Shown here: one piece after another, positions 18,187 to 27,484 of the stretch
Position numbering within the stretch: the stretch's first letter is position 1
Layout: every line of letters begins with the position of its first letter
Assembly (NCBI GenBank): GCA_030152305.1
Contig: JASKOM010000003.1
Location: 124,001-188,000 of the forward strand
Source of the DNA: Campylobacterota bacterium
GTDB taxonomy: Bacteria > Campylobacterota > Campylobacteria > Campylobacterales > Thiovulaceae
Direction of reading: 5' to 3'
DNA: 64,000 nucleotides
Program-made: the position numbers and the translations under genes
The notes under the pieces: model-generated
What the model saw: only the letters and a program-made list of their open reading frames with translations
What the model was told of the DNA's origin: nothing
Database searches by the model: none

Positions 18187-19001
18187 TATCGATCTCTCCT
18201 TTCTTGTTCAGTAAGTATTTTTTGCGATTTATTTAAATTTTTAACTAAAAACACACCGCCTTTTTCTTGAAACTGATGATTATCAGTATTTGGTTCAGAT
18301 TTCGAAATATCAGTTCCTTTTGCAACTTCGTGACCAAGTCGAGCAAATCGTTCTGTATCGTATCGATCAACACGAGCCGAATCTCGAATTTCAGGACCAA
18401 TAATTTCACGAGCTTCTTTGCCAAAAATTTTATCAACTTCATACCATTGAGCTGATTCATCACCTTGAAGTGGATAAGTTTTTAACAACGGATGACCATT
18501 CCAATCATCAGGCATCATAATTCGTTTTAAAAACGAATGATTATTAACTTGAATTCCGAACATGTCAAACATTTCTCGTTCAGCAAAATTTGCAGATCTA
18601 AATAAATTTTCAACAGTTTCGATAGCCAAGCCTTTAGCTAAAAAAGTTTTAACACGAATTCGTTTTCGTTTTGTAAGCGAAAGCATTTCATAAAAAATTT
18701 CAAAGCCATTTCGTTTTGCTAAAAAATCAACAGCACTCATTTCCATTAAGAACGAATAATTTAATTCATCTCGTAAAAATTTTAAAACTTCAACATTTTT
18801 TGAATAATTTATAAAAATCACGAGTTCATCTTTTTGAATATAAGCTTCTAAGATTTCGAAATTAGCTTTTAATTTAGAAACATCAGAACCGAAAATTTCA
18901 TCGCTATTTGGATCTAATTTAGCAAGTTGTGGAGCAACATAAAAACGATCGTTATAATAAGCTTTAGCTTGAACATTATCTTTAGGTTTATATTCTCTCA
19001 T
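18186..19001 (-). CDS. nuoC: NADH-quinone oxidoreductase subunit C
   Basis: 271 aa, 30-kDa-type peripheral subunit. The signature around residues 140-175 is present: [17 protein letters not shown] and then [17 protein letters not shown]. An N-terminal extension of about 45 residues ([16 protein letters not shown]) and a hydrophilic C-terminal tail after the core are common in Campylobacterota NuoC. Its ATG overlaps the nuoB stop and its stop touches the nuoD ATG, so nuoB-C-D are tightly coupled. Confidence 0.95.
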   Translation of the reverse strand: MREYKPKDNVQAKAYYNDRFYVAPQLAKLDPNSDEIFGSDVSKLKANFEILEAYIQKDELVIFINYSKNVEVLKFLRDELNYSFLMEMSAVDFLAKRNGFEIFYEMLSLTKRKRIRVKTFLAKGLAIETVENLFRSANFAEREMFDMFGIQVNNHSFLKRIMMPDDWNGHPLLKTYPLQGDESAQWYEVDKIFGKEAREIIGPEIRDSARVDRYDTERFARLGHEVAKGTDISKSEPNTDNHQFQEKGGVFLVKNLNKSQKILTEQERRDR

Positions 19002-19507
19002 ATAAATCTCTTTTGTGGAATATTTTTATTTTGATTAGCTGGTTCTCGTCTGATCTTTTTTTGTAACATCATGACGGCATACTGAAGAGTTTCAGGACGA
19101 GGAGCACAACCTGGAAGATATAAATCAACTGGAATAACACGATCAGCACCTTGAACAGTTGCATAAGTATTAAACATTCCGCCTGTATTTGCACAGCTTC
19201 CCATTGATATAACCCATTTTGGTTCTGCCATTTGGTCATATAATCTTCTGATAAATTCAGCATGTTTTTTTGTCAAAGTTCCAGCGATAACCATAACTTC
19301 AGCTTGTCGTGGCGAAGCTCGAAAGATAGTTCCAAATCGGTCAAAGTCATATCGACTAGCTCCAGAAGCCATCATTTCGATACCGCAACATGCAAGACCA
19401 TAAGTTAAAACCCATAATGAATTACTTCTACCCCAATTGACAATTTTATCAACAGTTGTAAGAGCAACAGGAAGCCCAGTTCCAAATTTTACTTGATGCT
19501 GTGCCAT
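18998..19507 (-). CDS. nuoB: NADH-quinone oxidoreductase subunit B, [4Fe-4S] N2
   Basis: 169 aa from the chosen ATG (MAQHQVKFG). This start is preferred over an ATG 21 bp upstream because AGGAG lies 7 nt before it and homologues start similarly. Ligands of the terminal cluster N2 are Cys40, Cys41, Cys105 and Cys134 ([33 protein letters not shown]). It passes electrons to quinone at the NuoD/NuoH interface. The start lies 19 bp inside the end of nuoA. Confidence 0.97.
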   Translation of the reverse strand: MAQHQVKFGTGLPVALTTVDKIVNWGRSNSLWVLTYGLACCGIEMMASGASRYDFDRFGTIFRASPRQAEVMVIAGTLTKKHAEFIRRLYDQMAEPKWVISMGSCANTGGMFNTYATVQGADRVIPVDLYLPGCAPRPETLQYAVMMLQKKIRREPANQNKNIPQKRFI

Positions 19508-19878
19508 TCTAAAGCTCCTTTTTTCCAAGCATAAATAAATCCGATTGATAAAAGTAAAATGAATAAAATCATTTCAACTAAACCGAACCAACCGAGAGGT
19601 CTAAAATCGACGGCCCACGGAAACATAAAAATAATCTCAACATCAAAAAGAATAAAAAGAAGAGCAAAAAGATAAAATTGAGCTGATAGTCTATTTGGCT
19701 GACGAGAAGCCTCAGGACCACACTCATAAATTGTTAGCTTAAGCTTTTCTGTATCTTTTCGAGCAAGATATCTACCCACAAATCTTGATAAAACTGTTGT
19801 TGCAATAAATGCACCTGTTGTCAAGACTAATAAGACGAAAGCACCAAAATATGGATGAGCTACATCTAAATGTGTCAT
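19489..19878 (-). CDS. nuoA: NADH-quinone oxidoreductase subunit A
   Basis: 129 aa, three transmembrane helices, first gene of the operon. [14 protein letters not shown] (about 46-59) matches the conserved NuoA loop near the quinone channel, and [18 protein letters not shown] is the signature second helix with acidic residues. A ribosome site AAGGG precedes the ATG by about 8 nt. The AT-rich 230-bp spacer to ribA must hold the operon promoter, but I could not define one with confidence. Confidence 0.96.
   Translation of the reverse strand: MTHLDVAHPYFGAFVLLVLTTGAFIATTVLSRFVGRYLARKDTEKLKLTIYECGPEASRQPNRLSAQFYLFALLFILFDVEIIFMFPWAVDFRPLGWFGLVEMILFILLLSIGFIYAWKKGALEWHSIK
19515..19519 (-). promoter_or_regulatory. 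Ribosome binding site deciding the nuoB start
   Basis: AGGAG, 7 nt before the ATG at 19507 and inside the nuoA coding region. Confidence 0.7.
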
Positions 19879-20081
19879 AGATTTACCCTTGTGATTTGAA
19901 TTTTGCCATTATGATATCTTTTTTTCTAATAAAATTCGAATAAAGCATACATGACCTAACAATCATTGAGAATTTTATAGACTTTATTAAGTTGAATAAA
20001 TTGACATTTTTTTTATTAATTTAAGATAATTAAGTTTAATTGTAATTGTGTAGTTTTTTAATAAGAATATTAATATATTAA

Positions 20082-20104
20082 ATCCTCGCCGTTTTTGCGA
20101 GGAT
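20082..20104 (-). terminator. Terminator after ribA
   Basis: ATCCTCGC / GCGAGGAT perfect 8-bp stem, followed on the minus strand by TTTAATATATT. Confidence 0.7.
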
Positions 20105-20111
20105 GTTTATT

Positions 20112-20702
20112 TTAAAGTAAGTGACCCATGTCTGTTTTTTTAATTTTTAAATAATCAGAATTAAAGTTATTTTCACCAACTATTATTGACTCTCGTCGAA
20201 TAACTTCTGTATTTTTTAATGTAGAAATTTTTTGAGGATTATTCGTTAATAAAATTATTTTAGAAACTCCAAAATAATTTAATATAAAATCAGCCATATC
20301 ATAATTTCGTTCGTCCGTTTCAAATCCCAATTGATGATTTGATTCAATTGTGTTTAAACCGTTGTCTTGTAAATTATAAGCATTTATTTTATTAACTAAA
20401 CCAATTCCTCGACCTTCTTGTCGAAGATAAATAACTATTCCTCCGACTTCAGCAATTTTATTTAAAGCAAAATTTAATTGATCACCACAATCACATTTTA
20501 AGCTTCCAAATGTATCACCTGTTAAACATTCAGAATGAATTCTGACTAATGGTATTTCTAGTTTATTAAAATCAGCTGTAAAAATCGCAAAATGTTCTTT
20601 ATTTTCTGGTAATTCTTTAAAAGCCATAATATTAAAAAAACCAAATTTAGTTGGTAATTTTGCTTCTTTTGAGATTTCAACAGTCTTTTGAACAAATTTC
20701 AT
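20112..20702 (-). CDS. ribA: GTP cyclohydrolase II
   Basis: 196 aa stand-alone GTP cyclohydrolase II, first step of riboflavin synthesis. Zinc ligands Cys59, Cys70 and Cys72 appear in SECLTGDTFGSLKCDCG. The catalytic and GTP-binding segments YLRQEGRGIGLVNKINAY and the C-terminal LTNNPQKI are intact. It is not fused to RibB, so DHBP synthase must be encoded elsewhere. Probably cotranscribed with the prepilin gene 9 bp upstream and followed by a clear terminator. Confidence 0.95.
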   Translation of the reverse strand: MKFVQKTVEISKEAKLPTKFGFFNIMAFKELPENKEHFAIFTADFNKLEIPLVRIHSECLTGDTFGSLKCDCGDQLNFALNKIAEVGGIVIYLRQEGRGIGLVNKINAYNLQDNGLNTIESNHQLGFETDERNYDMADFILNYFGVSKIILLTNNPQKISTLKNTEVIRRESIIVGENNFNSDYLKIKKTDMGHLL

Positions 20703-20711
20703 TTTATTCTC

Positions 20712-21218
20712 CTATTTTGAATTATTTCTTTCAAAAGTAAAATGATAAACAAATGAAGAAATATTATTTTCTAGTATATTAGAAACTGTGATTTGTTCGA
20801 TTGAAACACCTTCACCTTCTGCAACATTAACAGTTTCACCATTTTCATCTTGTCGTTTAATTTCTTGCATTAATTCTTCGTTTTCTATATCTGAACTATC
20901 GCCAAGTCTCATAAAATATAATTCTTTTTGTTTATATAAAAATTCATGTTTTTTTAGAAATTTCAAGAGATCATCATCTGTAATAACATATTGATCTTGA
21001 ATAAATTCATATAAATCTCGAGTTTTATTATTTAAATCTTTTGATATTTTCGTAAATAACAAAGAACTATATTCATTTGCTTTCATTCGTTCAGCAAAAA
21101 GAGACAATGAATAAATTGAATTTGCATGAGTTTGCAACATAGTAAAACCAACAACAGAAATAATAACAACAGAAATCATAACTTCGATAAGAGTAAATCC
21201 TCCGTGATGTTTAATCAT
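20712..21218 (-). CDS. Prepilin-like N-methylation domain protein
   Basis: 168 aa. MIKHHGGFTLIEVMISVVI is a textbook class III signal: cleavage after Gly7, then Phe1 and Glu5 of the mature protein and a hydrophobic helix. The remainder is acidic and poorly conserved (QEIKRQDENGETVNVAEGEG), as in minor pseudopilins of the GspI/PilV type. It lies between ribA and the pseudouridine synthase gene, apart from any secretion or pilus operon. With the prepilin at the left edge, this window encodes two potential components of a pilus-like machine. Confidence 0.75.
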   Translation of the reverse strand: MIKHHGGFTLIEVMISVVIISVVGFTMLQTHANSIYSLSLFAERMKANEYSSLLFTKISKDLNNKTRDLYEFIQDQYVITDDDLLKFLKKHEFLYKQKELYFMRLGDSSDIENEELMQEIKRQDENGETVNVAEGEGVSIEQITVSNILENNISSFVYHFTFERNNSK

Positions 21219-21241
21219 AAATAAAATAATTTTATTTTTAA

Positions 21242-22051
21242 TTAATTATTAAAATCTGTGTCATCTTCGTCAGCAAATTTATAAGAACCGTTTAAGCCAT
21301 CTTCGCCAAATTTTAAATATTTTCGTAATTTCGTATATTCTTCACGAGTAAAAAATCTTTTTTTGCCAGTTGGCAGAGCATTTAAATTTATAAAGCCATA
21401 ACTTACTCGTTTTAAGTCTAAAACATCAAGATTAAACTGTGCAAAAAATCGACGAAGTTCTCTATTTTTACCTTCGCTTATGCTAACTTTTAAACTTGAA
21501 TAATTATTTCCATTTTTTAAAATTTGAAACCAATTAAACGGTGGAATTTCCATATTTCTAATATCGGTATTTTCATTTGCACCAGCCAAATTATGAATTT
21601 CGATTCCTCGTTCCATAGCAGAAATTAACGAACGAGTTATTTCGCCAGATACTTTTATTTTATAAACTCGTTCTAACGAACTTGTCATTAATTTTTCGAC
21701 AATATCAATAGCATCACTTAAAATTAAGACACCTTCACTTGTAAAATCAAGTCGTCCTACAGGTGAAAAACCAATATAATCGTTGCCTAACGAATGATAA
21801 ATAGTTCGACGACCTTGAGGATCGCTTTTTGTTACAAGTTCGCCTTTTGGTTTATTATAAACGATTACACTGTAATTTGCTTTTCGTTTAACCTGTTGTC
21901 CATTAAAAAATATATGCATTGATTCATCAACATCAGTTGCTGGATCGATAACAACTTGACGACCGATATTAACTTTGCCATCAAAAATAGCTCGATCAGC
22001 TTCTCGTCTTGAAAGTTTTGTATTGTGTGATAAAAATTTATTTAATCGCAT
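21242..22051 (-). CDS. rRNA pseudouridine synthase, RluB/RsuA family
   Basis: 269 aa. The N-terminal S4 RNA-binding domain (MRLNKFLSHNTKLSRREADRAI begins it) is followed by the catalytic domain with GRLDFTSEGVLILSDA (catalytic Asp about residue 101) and the C-terminal GKNRELRRFF motif. This class makes pseudouridine in helices of 23S (RluB) or 16S (RsuA) rRNA. The full S4 domain and length favour RluB, but the two cannot be separated by eye. Upstream lies a 115-bp AT-rich spacer. Confidence 0.88.
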   Translation of the reverse strand: MRLNKFLSHNTKLSRREADRAIFDGKVNIGRQVVIDPATDVDESMHIFFNGQQVKRKANYSVIVYNKPKGELVTKSDPQGRRTIYHSLGNDYIGFSPVGRLDFTSEGVLILSDAIDIVEKLMTSSLERVYKIKVSGEITRSLISAMERGIEIHNLAGANENTDIRNMEIPPFNWFQILKNGNNYSSLKVSISEGKNRELRRFFAQFNLDVLDLKRVSYGFINLNALPTGKKRFFTREEYTKLRKYLKFGEDGLNGSYKFADEDDTDFNN

Positions 22052-22166
22052 TTATAAAATTTTGCCTATCTATTTGTATTTTATTTTATTTAATAATAGT
22101 TAAGATAATTATATCTTTTATTATTTTATAGCATTTTTGACAAAATTAAATATTAAAAATTATGTT

Positions 22167-22904
22167 TTATTCGTTTTCGTTATTAGATGATGAAATAATT
22201 AATTCATATCTTTCAATAGAAATATATTGTCTTTCATAACTAGTATTTTGATTAGTTAATGCTTTCAAAAAAGCTCGTAAATGATTTTCAGAACCTTTAA
22301 CTAAATTGTCATAAACAGCAAGAATATCAGCATTATCGATATTTTTCATATGTTCTTCGATATCATAAATATCATAATCTTCAACTGTTGCTCCAACTTG
22401 AAGAGCATCAACAAGACTTTTTTCACCTTGTGCAATTAAATTATTATATAAATTTTGTAAATCTAGATCCTGAAAAACACCCAAATGTTGATCTTCGCTT
22501 TCTGTAACTGGATCCATTAATTCATAACGATCTAAAAGAGCTTTTACTGAATCTGTATGAGTTTGTTCAGCTTTTGAGATATTTCTAAAGTTTTTAATTT
22601 GATCTCCCCAAATATTATCAAGTGCCAAATAAATATCTCGAGCTAATTTCTCTTCTTCTCTAACAAATAATAACGATTTTATTTCAGCTTCTGATAAATT
22701 AGATTCTGGAATATCGCTAATTATTGAACTTCCGTCTATTGTCGTTGTTCCATTTTCATCAACTTTCATATGTTGCCCGTTTCCTTTTCCAGAACCGTTT
22801 CCAGAATTGCCATTATTTGAATTTCCACAACCTGATGAAAATAAACTGATTGCTAAAAATAAAGCTGATGCTGTAAGTTTGTGATTATTGAATTTATTTG
22901 ACAT
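22167..22904 (-). CDS. DUF2202 ferritin-like lipoprotein
   Basis: 245 aa. A signal peptide ends in LFSSGC (lipid Cys26), then a Gly/Asn-rich linker. The DUF2202 domain (about 70-215) is a four-helix ferritin-like bundle: FVREEEKLARDIY, KAEQTHTDSV, YDIYDIEEHMK and GSENHLRAFLKAL supply Glu/His pairs of a probable di-metal centre. Function is not established for the family; metal binding is likely. Secretion to the cell surface or periplasm is inferred from the lipobox. It appears to be a single-gene unit, divergent from the phosphatase gene. Confidence 0.82.
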   Translation of the reverse strand: MSNKFNNHKLTASALFLAISLFSSGCGNSNNGNSGNGSGKGNGQHMKVDENGTTTIDGSSIISDIPESNLSEAEIKSLLFVREEEKLARDIYLALDNIWGDQIKNFRNISKAEQTHTDSVKALLDRYELMDPVTESEDQHLGVFQDLDLQNLYNNLIAQGEKSLVDALQVGATVEDYDIYDIEEHMKNIDNADILAVYDNLVKGSENHLRAFLKALTNQNTSYERQYISIERYELIISSSNNENE

Positions 22905-23233
22905 TATTTTTCCTTAGTTAATTTGTGAAATCTAAAGGAATATTACAAATTAATTGTTAATAAAATATAAATGAATTATTAACAAGATAAAAGATTGGTA
23001 TGAATTAATTTAATTTGCGATGAGGTTACCTCATCTGTTTTGATTAATTCTATATTTTCAACATTAAATATATTTATAAATAGTTTTGATTCTATAAAGT
23101 TATAAACATATCATATTATTTCTATAATAAATAATTATGGGATTAAATATGAAATTATCATTGCAACAAGTTTTTTATATACATTCTTATACATATAGTT
23201 GGAAGTTATATATTTTATAGATATCTTGATTTA
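22905..23233. other. Divergent intergenic region with an inverted octamer pair
   Basis: No gene of its own. Holds the promoters of the divergent DUF2202 and phosphatase genes. There is an 8-bp inverted repeat TTGTTAAT...ATTAACAA at about 22950-22984 and the inverted octamer pair at 23019-23035. The right end (from about 23137) looks like the displaced 5' end of the phosphatase gene. Confidence 0.6.
23019..23035. repeat. Inverted pair of octamers 13 and 14
   Basis: GATGAGGT at 23019-23026 and ACCTCATC at 23028-23035, separated by one T, giving an 8-bp perfect inverted repeat outside any gene. Confidence 0.85.
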
Positions 23234-24727
23234 TTGATTATAGAAGATTTTATAAAACTTGATGGAGAAGATTTAAAAAATGCAATTTTTGTAAAAATGT
23301 TTCTTTTATTTGCTTGGACATCTTTTTCTTCATTTTTACTTGGCAAATTTCTAGCTTCTAAAATATCTACTCAAATTGAACGACTTGGTGATTATTTCGA
23401 AAATATTCAAAATAAAATCTTTGATAAAAAATTAGTTCTTCATAAATCAACAGAATTTATAAGATTAAAGTCAAGAATATTAGTAGTTATTGAAAAACTT
23501 GAAAAATTAAATAATGAAAACAGAGAACGACAGCAATTTTTAGATCTTTTAATAGATTCTCTTGAACAAATTGTCATTGTAACAAATGGCTCAAAACTTG
23601 ATCAAGCTAATAAACGATTCTTTGAGTTTTTCGAAGTAAAAAATATTCAAGAATTTAATGTTAACGGATTTAACTGTATTTGTGATGCTTTTCAAGGAGA
23701 ATCACAAATATATACTCAAAAAAAAATGGGCAATTTGTCTTGGACAGATTATATTTTAACTCACAGAGACAAAGAAAATATTGTCCAAATTATTAGAAAT
23801 AACGAAAAACATATCTTTTTAGTTACAGTAACTGCTCTTTATCATAATGATATTATAAAATATGTTGCTATTTTTTCTGATATTACTGAACGAGAAAATA
23901 GAGAAAGACAATTAATCGAACAACAAAAAATAATTAACGACTCTATTACTTATGCTTCTTATATACAAAACAGCATTATTCCAAATCCAAATTCATATAG
24001 CGAAATAAGAAAACAATTTTTTAGTGATAGCTTCTTTTTATGGAAACCTCGAGATACTGTTAGTGGCGATATTTTTTTTATTGATCAATTATCTAACGAT
24101 GAAATTTTAATTGTTGTTGCTGATTGCACAGGTCATGGAGTTGCAGGTGCTTTTATAACTATGTTAGTAAAAGCTATTCATAAACAACTCTTAAATTATA
24201 TTAATGACGGTGAAATAAAAAAAAGCAATACGGGTGAATTTCTTTCATATTTTAATCGAGAATTAAAAACTTTATTAAATCAACTTGATAATAAAAATTG
24301 TTCTACAAATGTTGGTTTTGATGGAGGAATTTTATATTTTAATAAAATGCAAAATATTGTTAAATATTCTGGAGCTCAAACACCTATTTTTTATATTCAA
24401 AATGGCAATATTGAAATGATCAAGGGAGATCGACAATCTATAGGCTATCGGGCTAGTAATTTAAATTTTAAATTTACAGAATATATATTTGATACAAATA
24501 TAATAAATCAGTTTTATATTATGACTGATGGTTTTTATGATCAAATTGGCAGTGATAAAAAATTAATGTTTGGTAAACATCGAGTTACAACTATGATTAA
24601 TTATTATAAATGCTTCACTTTTGAAGAACAAAAAGAAATATTTTTTAAAACTTTTTGCGATTATAGAGGTGATTATCAAAGATTAGATGATTTAACTTTT
24701 ATAGGTTTCAAATTATTAAATAATTAA
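23234..24727 (+). CDS. PAS-SpoIIE type PP2C phosphatase, membrane anchored, 5' end disturbed
   Basis: 497 aa from a TTG codon; the next ATG is codon 22. One membrane helix (about 22-43) is followed by a HAMP-like linker (KISTQIERLGDYFENIQ), a coiled coil, a PAS domain (about 92-215) and a SpoIIE/RsbU-type Ser/Thr phosphatase domain (about 230-495). Metal-binding motifs VSGDIFFID, VADCTGHGVAGAF and GFYDQIGSD are intact. Such proteins usually control anti-anti-sigma switches. The open frame continues upstream to 23153 without a start, and an ATG at 23149 in another frame joins it if one T is removed from the T6 run at 23171-23176. That would add a second, N-terminal helix. Confidence 0.75.
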   Translation: MIIEDFIKLDGEDLKNAIFVKMFLLFAWTSFSSFLLGKFLASKISTQIERLGDYFENIQNKIFDKKLVLHKSTEFIRLKSRILVVIEKLEKLNNENRERQQFLDLLIDSLEQIVIVTNGSKLDQANKRFFEFFEVKNIQEFNVNGFNCICDAFQGESQIYTQKKMGNLSWTDYILTHRDKENIVQIIRNNEKHIFLVTVTALYHNDIIKYVAIFSDITERENRERQLIEQQKIINDSITYASYIQNSIIPNPNSYSEIRKQFFSDSFFLWKPRDTVSGDIFFIDQLSNDEILIVVADCTGHGVAGAFITMLVKAIHKQLLNYINDGEIKKSNTGEFLSYFNRELKTLLNQLDNKNCSTNVGFDGGILYFNKMQNIVKYSGAQTPIFYIQNGNIEMIKGDRQSIGYRASNLNFKFTEYIFDTNIINQFYIMTDGFYDQIGSDKKLMFGKHRVTTMINYYKCFTFEEQKEIFFKTFCDYRGDYQRLDDLTFIGFKLLNN

Positions 24728-24777
24728 ATTTTATTTTTTTATATAGATTTATAACAAAGTTGTAAGAAGTTATCGCT

Positions 24778-24809
24778 TTCAGAATGACGAGTTAATTTGT
24801 CATTCTGAA
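24778..24809. terminator. Bidirectional terminator between phosphatase gene and pstB
   Basis: TTCAGAATGAC / GTCATTCTGAA perfect 11-bp stem with a 10-nt loop, between two convergent genes. Confidence 0.75.
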
Positions 24810-24858
24810 TGTATGAATAAATAGAAAAAGATTATTTATTGAATATTAAAAATTATTC

Positions 24859-25644
24859 TCACCCAAATTTTCCGCTTATATATTGTTTTGTTAAATCTTC
24901 ATCAGGATTTGAGAAAATTTTAGAAGTTTTGCCAAATTCGATTAATTCACCTAAATACATAAATGCTGTGTAATCGCTAATTCGTTGAGCCTGTTGCATA
25001 TTATGAGTAACGATAACAATCGTAACTTTGTCTTTTAAGCTTTTAATTAGGCTTTCGATTGCAATTGTCGAAATTGGATCAAGTGCCGAAGTTGGTTCGT
25101 CAAATAATAAAATTTCTGGTTCAACTGCAATTGCTCTTGCGATACATAATCGTTGTTGTTGTCCGCCTGATAACGAATCGGCATCATCGTGAAGCCGATT
25201 TTTTACCTCATCGTATAAAGCTCCACCTTTTAATGCTTCTGCAACTTTGCCATCAAGAATTTTATGATCTCTCACACCTTGAAGTTTTAAACCATAAGCG
25301 ACATTATCATAAATTGACATTGGAAAAGCTGTTGGTTTTTGAAAAATCATTCCGATTCGAGTTCTAAGATGTATTAAATCTTCATTTTCGTCAAGAATAT
25401 TATGACCTTCGAATTTAATTTCACCGAAATATTTATTGCCATGATATAAATCATGAATTCGATTTAATGATCTTAATAAAGTCGTTTTTCCGCAACCACT
25501 TGGACCAATCAGAGCTGTAACTTTATTTTTTGCAATTGGAAGACTTACATTTTTTAAACTGTTAGTTTCAGAACCAGCATATCTAAAACTGAAGTTCTTA
25601 ACTTCTAAGTCTATTTCTTCGTTTATTTTATCAACTGTTGCCAT
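24859..25644 (-). CDS. pstB: Phosphate ABC transporter ATP-binding protein
   Basis: 261 aa. Walker [17 protein letters not shown] (about 42-57), signature [15 protein letters not shown], Walker [15 protein letters not shown] and the switch His in [15 protein letters not shown] are complete. [16 protein letters not shown] near the C terminus is typical for PstB. It energises high-affinity phosphate uptake through PstA/PstC. Last gene of the pst operon; no phoU follows, and a terminator separates it from the convergent neighbour. A hairpin lies between pstA and pstB. Confidence 0.96.
   Translation of the reverse strand: MATVDKINEEIDLEVKNFSFRYAGSETNSLKNVSLPIAKNKVTALIGPSGCGKTTLLRSLNRIHDLYHGNKYFGEIKFEGHNILDENEDLIHLRTRIGMIFQKPTAFPMSIYDNVAYGLKLQGVRDHKILDGKVAEALKGGALYDEVKNRLHDDADSLSGGQQQRLCIARAIAVEPEILLFDEPTSALDPISTIAIESLIKSLKDKVTIVIVTHNMQQAQRISDYTAFMYLGELIEFGKTSKIFSNPDEDLTKQYISGKFG
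25205..25212 (-). repeat. GATGAGGT octamer 15 (reverse)
   Basis: In pstB, coding strand GAT GAG GTA (Asp-Glu-Val). Confidence 0.85.
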
Positions 25645-25682
25645 AATTATAAAAGCCTTTTGTTTATTTTTTATATTTTCAG

Positions 25683-25703
25683 CTCGTCTAGAATTTAGAC
25701 GAG
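25683..25703 (-). other. Hairpin between pstA and pstB
   Basis: CTCGTCTA / TAGACGAG perfect 8-bp stem, 5-nt loop, in the 75-bp spacer. May cause partial termination or protect the 3' end of the pstSCA message; not followed by a strong T run. Confidence 0.5.
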
Positions 25704-25719
25704 TAATTTTATCAACGAA

Positions 25720-26592
25720 TTATCGTTTTCGTTTTTTAAGAATTTTCTTTCGAGTAATATGATGAAATGAGAGCCAAATTCTACCGAGGATATTTAATCC
25801 AAGAACAAAACCAGCAAGAATAAGAGCGGCACCCCAACCGAGACTTTGCCAATCTTCATATGGACTTGTTGCATAATTAAACATCGTAACAGTTAATGAA
25901 GCAATTGGTTCAGCTAAATCTGTTTCGAAAAAGTTGCTATTAAACGAAGTAAATAATAACGGAGCAGTTTCACCAGCAACTCGTGCAATACCGAGAAGAA
26001 TTCCAGTTAATATTCCGACTCTTGCACCTAGATAAACGACATCAAGAATCATTTTATATTTTGGAGCTCCAAGTGCTATTGCAGCTTCTCGTAATGAATT
26101 TGGAACAAGACCTAACATATCATCAGTTGTTCGTAAAATAATCGGAATCATCATAATTGCTAAAGCTGTGATTCCTGCATAACCGCTAAAACCACCAGTT
26201 GGAGCAACTAATAAAGCATAAACGAATGTTCCGATAACAATTGACGGAGCCGACATCATAATATCTGATAAATCTCTGATGAGGTCGGCAAATTGGCTTT
26301 TTTTGCCATATTCTCGAACAAAAGTTCCTGCAAGAATTCCGATAGGAACTCCTAAAACTGTTGCACCAACGGCTAAAATTAATTGTCCGACAATTGCATG
26401 TCTTAATCCACCGCCTTCTGTTCCTGGAGGTGCTCCATCTTCAACGAACATATTTACAGACAATGCTGAAAAACCATTTTTTAATAAAACGAATAATATC
26501 CAGAATAAAAAAGCTACTCCGATAATTGCAAAAATCGTCGAAAGTGATAAGACAAATTTATTTATAATTTTTCTTTTTGTTGAACTGGTCAT
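25720..26592 (-). CDS. pstA: Phosphate ABC transporter permease PstA
   Basis: 290 aa inner-membrane permease with six helices. REAAIALGAPKYKMILDVVYLGAR (begins about residue 167) contains the EAA loop that contacts PstB, and GETAPLLFTSF is the conserved PstA segment after it. Forms the channel with PstC. Its ATG overlaps the pstC stop by ATGA. The C terminus is strongly basic (KKILKKRKR). Confidence 0.95.
   Translation of the reverse strand: MTSSTKRKIINKFVLSLSTIFAIIGVAFLFWILFVLLKNGFSALSVNMFVEDGAPPGTEGGGLRHAIVGQLILAVGATVLGVPIGILAGTFVREYGKKSQFADLIRDLSDIMMSAPSIVIGTFVYALLVAPTGGFSGYAGITALAIMMIPIILRTTDDMLGLVPNSLREAAIALGAPKYKMILDVVYLGARVGILTGILLGIARVAGETAPLLFTSFNSNFFETDLAEPIASLTVTMFNYATSPYEDWQSLGWGAALILAGFVLGLNILGRIWLSFHHITRKKILKKRKR
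26278..26285 (+). repeat. GATGAGGT octamer 16
   Basis: In pstA, coding strand GAC CTC ATC AGA (Asp-Leu-Ile-Arg). Confidence 0.85.
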
Positions 26593-27467
26593 TTTTTTAT
26601 CTTTCGTGATCGTTTATTTTTTAAGAAATAAAATTTAGCAAAAGCAATAATTATAAAGCTGATTATAAATAATATTAAAGCTAAAAAATATAACGATGAT
26701 AAATATAATTCGCTATCGACTTCGCTAAATTCGTTTGCCAAAGTTGAAGGAATACTTGTTGCAGGTGCAAAAATCGAATTTGGAATTTGATGACTATTTC
26801 CCATGACAAATGTAACAGCCATTGTTTCGCCAAAAGCTCGACCTAAAGCCAAAATAACAGAACCAACGATACCAGCTTTTGCATATGGGATCATAATATC
26901 TTTTATGACATCCCATTGAGTTGCACCGAGTGCATATGCACTTTCTTTTAATATTTTTGGTGTTGTGTTAAGAGCATCTCTCGTAATTGCTGAAATAAAC
27001 GGAAGAATCATAATTGCTAAAATTAATCCAGCAGTAAATAATCCTAAACCGTTGCCTCCGAAAACATCTCGCATTAATGGAGCAAGATAAAAAAGTCCCC
27101 ACATTCCATAAACAACTGACGGAATTGCAGCCAAAAGTTCAATCGAAACACCCATTGGAGCTTTTAAGCTTTTTGGAGAAATTTCACTTAGAAAAATTGC
27201 AATTCCAATTGCAACAGGAACAGCAAAAAGCATTGCAATTAATGTTGAAATAAATGATCCGTAAATTGCTGGAAGACCACCGAAAAGTTCGAAGTTTGGA
27301 GCCCATTTCTGTTCTGTTATAAACGAAAAACCGAAATGATGAATTGCAGGATAAGCTTTTATAATAAGAACAATAAAAATAGCAGATAGAAAGAAGAGAA
27401 CTAGAATAGCTGAAAAACGGGTGAGATGTTCAAAGAACATCTCTTTAATTGAATGTTTATTGTGCAT
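26589..27467 (-). CDS. pstC: Phosphate ABC transporter permease PstC
   Basis: 292 aa, six transmembrane helices. KESAYALGATQWDVIKDIMIPYA (about 175-197) is the EAA loop and GRAFGETMAVTFVMGNS the conserved segment that follows, including the residues lining the phosphate path. Length is normal. It lies 17 bp after pstS and overlaps pstA, in the standard pstSCAB order. Confidence 0.95.
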   Translation of the reverse strand: MHNKHSIKEMFFEHLTRFSAILVLFFLSAIFIVLIIKAYPAIHHFGFSFITEQKWAPNFELFGGLPAIYGSFISTLIAMLFAVPVAIGIAIFLSEISPKSLKAPMGVSIELLAAIPSVVYGMWGLFYLAPLMRDVFGGNGLGLFTAGLILAIMILPFISAITRDALNTTPKILKESAYALGATQWDVIKDIMIPYAKAGIVGSVILALGRAFGETMAVTFVMGNSHQIPNSIFAPATSIPSTLANEFSEVDSELYLSSLYFLALILFIISFIIIAFAKFYFLKNKRSRKIKK

Positions 27468-27484
27468 TTAGCCTAATTTATTTT

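Noticed and set aside
24778-24809. TCATTCTGAA palindrome as a dispersed repeat element
   Set aside because: I saw no second copy in the window; its place between convergent genes fits a bidirectional terminator.
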